Assembly: GCF_007859675.1 (NCBI RefSeq)
Contig: NZ_CP042305.1
Location: forward strand, 1,550,001-1,614,000
DNA: 64,000 nt
From: Humibacter ginsenosidimutans
GTDB taxonomy: Bacteria > Actinomycetota > Actinomycetes > Actinomycetales > Microbacteriaceae
Reading direction: 5' to 3'
The notes below the pieces were generated by a model. It did no database searches. It was not told the origin of the DNA and saw nothing but the letters and a program-made list of their open reading frames with translations. A program made the position numbers and the translations under genes. Positions 60,455 to 64,000 of the stretch are shown piece after piece (the stretch's first letter is position 1; every line of letters begins with the position of its first letter).

Positions 60455-61420
60455 ATGATGCCTGTGTCTGCCACGACGAGGCCCGAAACCGTCGCGACGA
60501 CCGTCGCGCGGAGCATCAACGATTTCCGTGTCGCCGTGAGCGACGCGTTCGTGCCGCTGCAGGTGACGTCTGGGCCGCGACAGAGAGACGGCTTCCGCAG
60601 CGTGATGCGCGGCGCCGCCGTCGACGAGGTGCACGTGACCGATCTGCGCGCCACGCCGCACGCCGTCGAGCGCACGCCGGAGCTCCTGGCAAGGGGCGGC
60701 CGCAACTACTTCAAGCTGAGCCTCATGCTCTCCGGCACCGGCCTGCTCATCCAGGACGGCCGCGAGGCGGTGCTCGAACCGGGCAGCCTCGCCGTCTACG
60801 ACACGAGCCGCCCCTATTCGCTCGTCTTCGACGACGACTTCCGCAGCATGGTCGTGATGTTCCCGCACCACCTGATCAGCCTGCCGCCCGACCTCGTCGG
60901 CGAGCTCACCGCCGTGCGCATCGCCGGCGACGAGGGCGTCGGCGCCGTCGTCGCCCCCTATCTCACCCAGCTCGCCGTGAACCTCGACCAGCTGGCGGGC
61001 AACGTCGGGGCGAGGCTCGCGCACAGCGCTCTCGACCTGGTGACCACCGTCTTCACGCGCGAGCTCGGACTCGACGAGGCGGGCGGCGACCCGCACAGGG
61101 CGCTCATGCAGCGCATCAGGGCGCACGTCGACCGCAACCTCGCCTCGACGGAGCTGTCACCGGCATCCATCGCCGCCGCGCACTTCATTTCCACCCGGCA
61201 CCTGCACGCGCTGTTCCAGGAGCAGGGCACCACGGTCTCGACCTGGATTCGCGAGCGCCGCCTCGAGCAGTGCCGCCGCGACCTCGCGGATCCGCTCTAC
61301 GCGGACCGCGCGGTGGCCGCCATCGCGGCCCGCTGGGGCTTCGTGGATGCCGCGCACTTCAGCCGCGCCTTCAAGGCCGCGTACGGAACGTCGCCCAGCG
61401 ACTACCGCGCCGCGCGCTGA
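60455..61420 (+). CDS. AraC-family transcriptional regulator
   Basis: A 321-residue activator-type regulator. The N-terminal cupin-like domain has LARGGRNYFKLSLMLSGTGL and EPGSLAVYDTSRPYSLVFDD. The DNA-binding end has two helix-turn-helix motifs: SIAAAHFISTRHLHALFQEQ and VAAIAARWGFVDAAHFSRAF, closed by GTSPSDYR. ATG codons at 60455 and 60458 are both possible, behind GCGAGG. The dehydrogenase-MoaF operon downstream is a likely target. Confidence 0.93.
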   Translation: MMPVSATTRPETVATTVARSINDFRVAVSDAFVPLQVTSGPRQRDGFRSVMRGAAVDEVHVTDLRATPHAVERTPELLARGGRNYFKLSLMLSGTGLLIQDGREAVLEPGSLAVYDTSRPYSLVFDDDFRSMVVMFPHHLISLPPDLVGELTAVRIAGDEGVGAVVAPYLTQLAVNLDQLAGNVGARLAHSALDLVTTVFTRELGLDEAGGDPHRALMQRIRAHVDRNLASTELSPASIAAAHFISTRHLHALFQEQGTTVSTWIRERRLEQCRRDLADPLYADRAVAAIAARWGFVDAAHFSRAFKAAYGTSPSDYRAAR

Positions 61421-61772
61421 CGCGCGCGGCTCCGGTCGACCCCGTCGGACTCCCGTCGGCCCGGCCCGGCTCACCCGTTCGGGTCGCACTTTCGGCCCTT
61501 ATGAGCCGCCATAAGGGCCGAAAGTGCGACCCGAAGCGTAGGTGGGTCGGGCGGCGGGCGGCGGGCCCGACGGCGGGCCCGACGGCGGACGGCCGAGTGG
61601 GACAGGCGTCTGGGCTGCGAACGCACCGGGGCCCGCTCCTTGCCGTGCGCGGCACGTCGGTTGACTGACGGTGCGCGATCGACCATGCCGCCTTGAGAGC
61701 CTCCGCGGCCGGTCGAACGATGGGATCCGAGGCACAGCACAGTGGCTGCGCCGATGAAGGAGCCACATCGTC
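61421..61772. other. 352-bp intergenic region with palindromic repeat copy 3
   Basis: It contains the hairpin repeat (61478-61535) and two adjacent 12-bp repeats, CGGCGGGCCCGA, at 61559-61570 and 61571-61582. The rest is GC-rich without a supported gene. The promoter of the next operon must lie near its end. Confidence 0.75.
61478..61535. repeat. palindromic repeat family, copy 3
   Basis: A perfect 23-bp stem (61478-61500 with 61513-61535; left core GGTCGCACTTTCGGCCCTT) and a 12-nt loop; the stem can be extended by three more pairs into the loop. Relative to copy 1, changes in one arm are matched by changes in the other, so the paired structure is kept. Confidence 0.9.
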
Positions 61773-62906
61773 GTGTCATCCCCCCTTGTCAGCCGCCAGG
61801 TCGTGTTCGCCGACCGTGACGTGATCGAGCTCGCGCAGGCATCCGTGCCCGAACCCGGCCGGGACGACGTGCTCGTGCGCGTCGCTCTGGTGGGGATCTG
61901 CGCGACCGACCTGCACCTGCTCGCCGGGCACATCGGCGATCCGTTCCCGCTCGTGCCGGGTCACGAGTTCGTCGGCGAGGTGGCCGCCATCGGCGAGAAC
62001 GCCGCCGCCGTGCGCGGGCTCTCCGTGGGAGACCACGTGGCCGTGGAGATGCTGCTGCCGTGCCGCTCGTGCGCACGCTGCCGCGAGGGCAGGTACAACC
62101 TGTGCGAACGCGACGACATGGCCGCCGGCCTGCCGTTCGGCAGGCAGTACGGGGTGAACATCCCGCGCACCGTCTCCCCCGGCCTGTGGGGCGGCTACGC
62201 GGAGTACCTGCACGCCCCCGCTGACGCGATCGTGCACCGCCTGCCCGCCGATCTGCCATGGGAGCGCGCCGTGCTCGTCGAGCCGCTCGCCGTGGCGAGC
62301 AGGGCCGTGGCGCGCGGTCGTGTGCGACCCGGCGAGAACGTCGCCGTGATCGGCCCGGGGCCGGTCGGGCTGCTGATCGCCGCCGCCGCCCGGGCGGCGG
62401 GGGCCGGCCGCGTCGTGATGATCGGAACCCGGGCGCAGCGCCTCGGGCTTGCTGGCCGGTTCGGCGCCGACGCCGTCGTGAACTCCCGCGAGACCGACGA
62501 TCTCGCCGGTGCCGTGCGCGAGGCGTTCGGCGACACGCTGCCCGACGTCGTGATCGAGATCGCCGGCGTCGCAGCAGCGCAGCAGGATGCCGTGCGCCTG
62601 GTGCGCCGTGGAGGTCGCGTCGTGCTCGCCGGCGCCTGCGGCGCCGCCGTTCCTGTCACCTTTCACGCCGACGAAGACCTGCTCACGAGGGAGCCTGACA
62701 TCGTGCCGAGCTTCCTCTCGGCGGGCGGCTTCGAGCCGGCGATCGCCCTGCTGAGCCGCGGCGAGTTCCCGTTCGAGACGCTCGTCACCCACCGCTTCGG
62801 CCTCGATGAGGTCGCCGACGCGTTCGCCCTCATCCGCGACCGCTCCGACGGCGTGATCAAGGCCGTGCTCGATCCCCGCACCACGCAGAAGGAGACCCGT
62901 CGATGA
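61773..62906 (+). CDS. zinc-dependent alcohol dehydrogenase (MDR family) 2
   Basis: A 377-residue dehydrogenase. VGICATDLHLLAGHIG and VPGHEFVGEVAAIGENA hold catalytic zinc ligands; LLPCRSCARCREGRYNLCER is the four-cysteine structural zinc site; VAVIGPGPVGLLIAAAARAA binds NAD(P). It resembles the sorbitol/threonine dehydrogenase side of the family. The GTG start lies after GAAGGAGCCACATC. It overlaps the MoaF gene by four bases. Confidence 0.92.
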   Translation: MSSPLVSRQVVFADRDVIELAQASVPEPGRDDVLVRVALVGICATDLHLLAGHIGDPFPLVPGHEFVGEVAAIGENAAAVRGLSVGDHVAVEMLLPCRSCARCREGRYNLCERDDMAAGLPFGRQYGVNIPRTVSPGLWGGYAEYLHAPADAIVHRLPADLPWERAVLVEPLAVASRAVARGRVRPGENVAVIGPGPVGLLIAAAARAAGAGRVVMIGTRAQRLGLAGRFGADAVVNSRETDDLAGAVREAFGDTLPDVVIEIAGVAAAQQDAVRLVRRGGRVVLAGACGAAVPVTFHADEDLLTREPDIVPSFLSAGGFEPAIALLSRGEFPFETLVTHRFGLDEVADAFALIRDRSDGVIKAVLDPRTTQKETRR

Positions 62907-63727
62907 CCGATCAGACCACGCATCTCGATCCAGCAGCAGCCGATCCGGCCCAGGACGAGTGGCGGACCTACGACGACTTCGCAGCGGGAATCGACACGTA
63001 CCGCCTGCCGAACACGTCGCTGGCCGGCACGACCGTGACGGTGACGCTCGACGACGGCACGAGCATCCGGCTCGCCTTCGACGCCGAGAAGGCCACCTGG
63101 TCGGCGACCGGATCGCTGACGGCGGCCGAGGGCACGACCGACCCCTACGACGCCGTCGCGGTGCGCGACGACGTGGTCTTCGTGCACCTTCCGCTCACCA
63201 GCCGAGACAACGAGGCCGTGACGCTCGTGTACTCCACGACGACGCACCGCGCCACCGTGGTGCACTCGCACATCGGCTCCGAACAGGTCGACGGCGTGCC
63301 GCGCGTCTCGCAGACGTTCTGGGCCGGCGTGACCGACGGCGGAGCGGCGACCGGCGAGGTGCCGGGGCCCAGCCGCGACCTCATCGGCAAGCGCAACGTC
63401 TACCGCTACAGCCCGCACCATCTCTACGAGCACGTGTACCTGTCGAGCCAGCGCTACGCGTGGCAGTGCCTCGAGGGCGTGCAGCGCGGACACGGCGACA
63501 CCGACCTCTCGACGGTGTGGAAGTTCGCCGACGGGCTCTACCTGTTCTGCTTCCGCGAGTTCCGCATCGCCGTCGCCAGCGTGTGGCTGCACGATCTCGG
63601 CTACCAGCTGATGACCACGGGCGTCTTCCTCGGCCTCGACGGCGACGGCAGCCCGGAGCACTCGCGCGCAGGCGGACACATCTACCCGCTCGGCTCGGTG
63701 TCGTACCCCGACGCCCAGCCGGTCTGA
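62903..63727 (+). CDS. MoaF-related protein
   Basis: A 274-residue protein with two lipocalin-like halves, as in the MoaF family: the first contains TYRLPNTSLAGTTVTVTLDD and AFDAEKATWSATG, the second SRDLIGKRNVYRYSPHHLYE, HVYLSSQRYAWQCLEGVQRG and DGLYLFCFREFRIAVASVWL. MoaF was named from the monoamine regulon of Klebsiella, which also includes a copper amine oxidase; both proteins occur in this island. Its biochemical activity is not established. Coupled to the dehydrogenase by an ATGA overlap. Confidence 0.82.
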   Translation: MTDQTTHLDPAAADPAQDEWRTYDDFAAGIDTYRLPNTSLAGTTVTVTLDDGTSIRLAFDAEKATWSATGSLTAAEGTTDPYDAVAVRDDVVFVHLPLTSRDNEAVTLVYSTTTHRATVVHSHIGSEQVDGVPRVSQTFWAGVTDGGAATGEVPGPSRDLIGKRNVYRYSPHHLYEHVYLSSQRYAWQCLEGVQRGHGDTDLSTVWKFADGLYLFCFREFRIAVASVWLHDLGYQLMTTGVFLGLDGDGSPEHSRAGGHIYPLGSVSYPDAQPV

Positions 63728-63787
63728 GTCGCCGACCGGCGGCCACTGGCGACGAACACCCACGACATCCACGACCAGGAGATCTTC

Positions 63788-64000
63788 ATGACGGCATACG
63801 ACGTGGTCAAGGCCCACTACGACGCGAACGACCGGGGCGACCTCGCAGGGATGCTCGCCCCGCTCGCCGACGACGTGCGCTGGACCGAGATGGCCGGCTT
63901 CCCGTGCGCGGGAACGTACATCGGCCCCGACGCCGTGCGCGAGAACGTGTTCGAACGGCTCGGCCGCGAATGGGACGGCTACACCGCCTCGATCACCGAG
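63788..64000 (+). CDS. SnoaL/NTF2-like protein, 3' end beyond the window
   Basis: The first 71 residues are visible: TAYDVVKAHYDANDRGDLAG, MLAPLADDVRWTEMAG and PCAGTYIGPDAVRENVFERL. This is the typical opening of a SnoaL-like (nuclear transport factor 2 fold) protein. The ATG has CAGGAG 7 bp upstream. Members can be isomerases, hydrolases or ligand-binding proteins. It follows MoaF by 60 bp and probably belongs to the same operon. Confidence 0.85.
   Translation, partial: MTAYDVVKAHYDANDRGDLAGMLAPLADDVRWTEMAGFPCAGTYIGPDAVRENVFERLGREWDGYTASITE

Noticed and set aside
61543..61600. Small GC-rich ORF or ncRNA in the gap before dehydrogenase 2
   Set aside because: Only short 12-bp repeats and strong GC bias are seen; there is no conserved motif or defined promoter/terminator pair.
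62903..63727. Molybdenum cofactor biosynthesis
   Set aside because: The MoaF name comes from the monoamine regulon; no molybdopterin genes are in the window.

Overview
This 64 kb window is high-GC DNA with dense gene packing, many GTG starts, stop/start overlaps of the ATGA or GTGA type, and coenzyme F420 genes. These traits point to an actinobacterium, most likely a member of the Microbacteriaceae; the family is an inference from gene content and style, not from a marker gene. I saw no rRNA, tRNA, CRISPR array, phage or complete insertion sequence.

Region 1 (1-17.6 kb) is an F420 neighbourhood. It holds fbiA/cofD, fbiC (CofG-CofH), a CofE-CofC fusion, three luciferase-like (LLM) F420 oxidoreductases and three Ddn-like deazaflavin proteins, one of them frameshifted. 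Between them lie a flavin monooxygenase, PhzF, a split-barrel flavoprotein, an ArsR/MFS pair, a desaturase and a cold-shock protein. The CofH half of fbiC lacks its Fe-S cysteine motif, and a 22-bp tandem repeat lies where the motif should be.

Region 2 (17.6-34.5 kb) is mixed chromosomal housekeeping and accessory content: a membrane-anchored copper nitrite reductase with its partner membrane protein and a divergent DUF2249 gene, a LysR/LysE pair, an SRPBCC/HxlR pair with a strong palindromic operator, EamA and MMPL transporters, an NmrA-like reductase, a maltokinase-cap protein, DUF2255, a phosphotransferase, an F420-type split-barrel protein, hydrolases and a NYN/LOTUS RNA-metabolism protein.

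Region 3 (34.5-40.9 kb) is repeat-rich: a 27-bp minisatellite, an amidase, an acetyltransferase fragment, a DUF222-HNH (13E12-type) gene, a PLP decarboxylase with a repeat-encoded insert, and a second 22-bp array.

Region 4 (40.9-64 kb, running off the right edge) looks like one catabolic island. It has a copper amine oxidase, two paralogous esterases, two paralogous aldo/keto reductases, two zinc alcohol dehydrogenases, an SDR, an amidohydrolase, an alpha/beta hydrolase, an O-methyltransferase-like protein, a peptide-type ABC importer with a permease-ATPase fusion, a MoaF-like protein, an NTF2-like protein, and TetR and AraC regulators. Five promoters in it share a 14-bp element, TCNAC-N4-GTNGA, so they probably form one regulon. 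The likely theme is import and oxidative breakdown of an amine-containing or ester-linked compound; the substrate cannot be read from the sequence.
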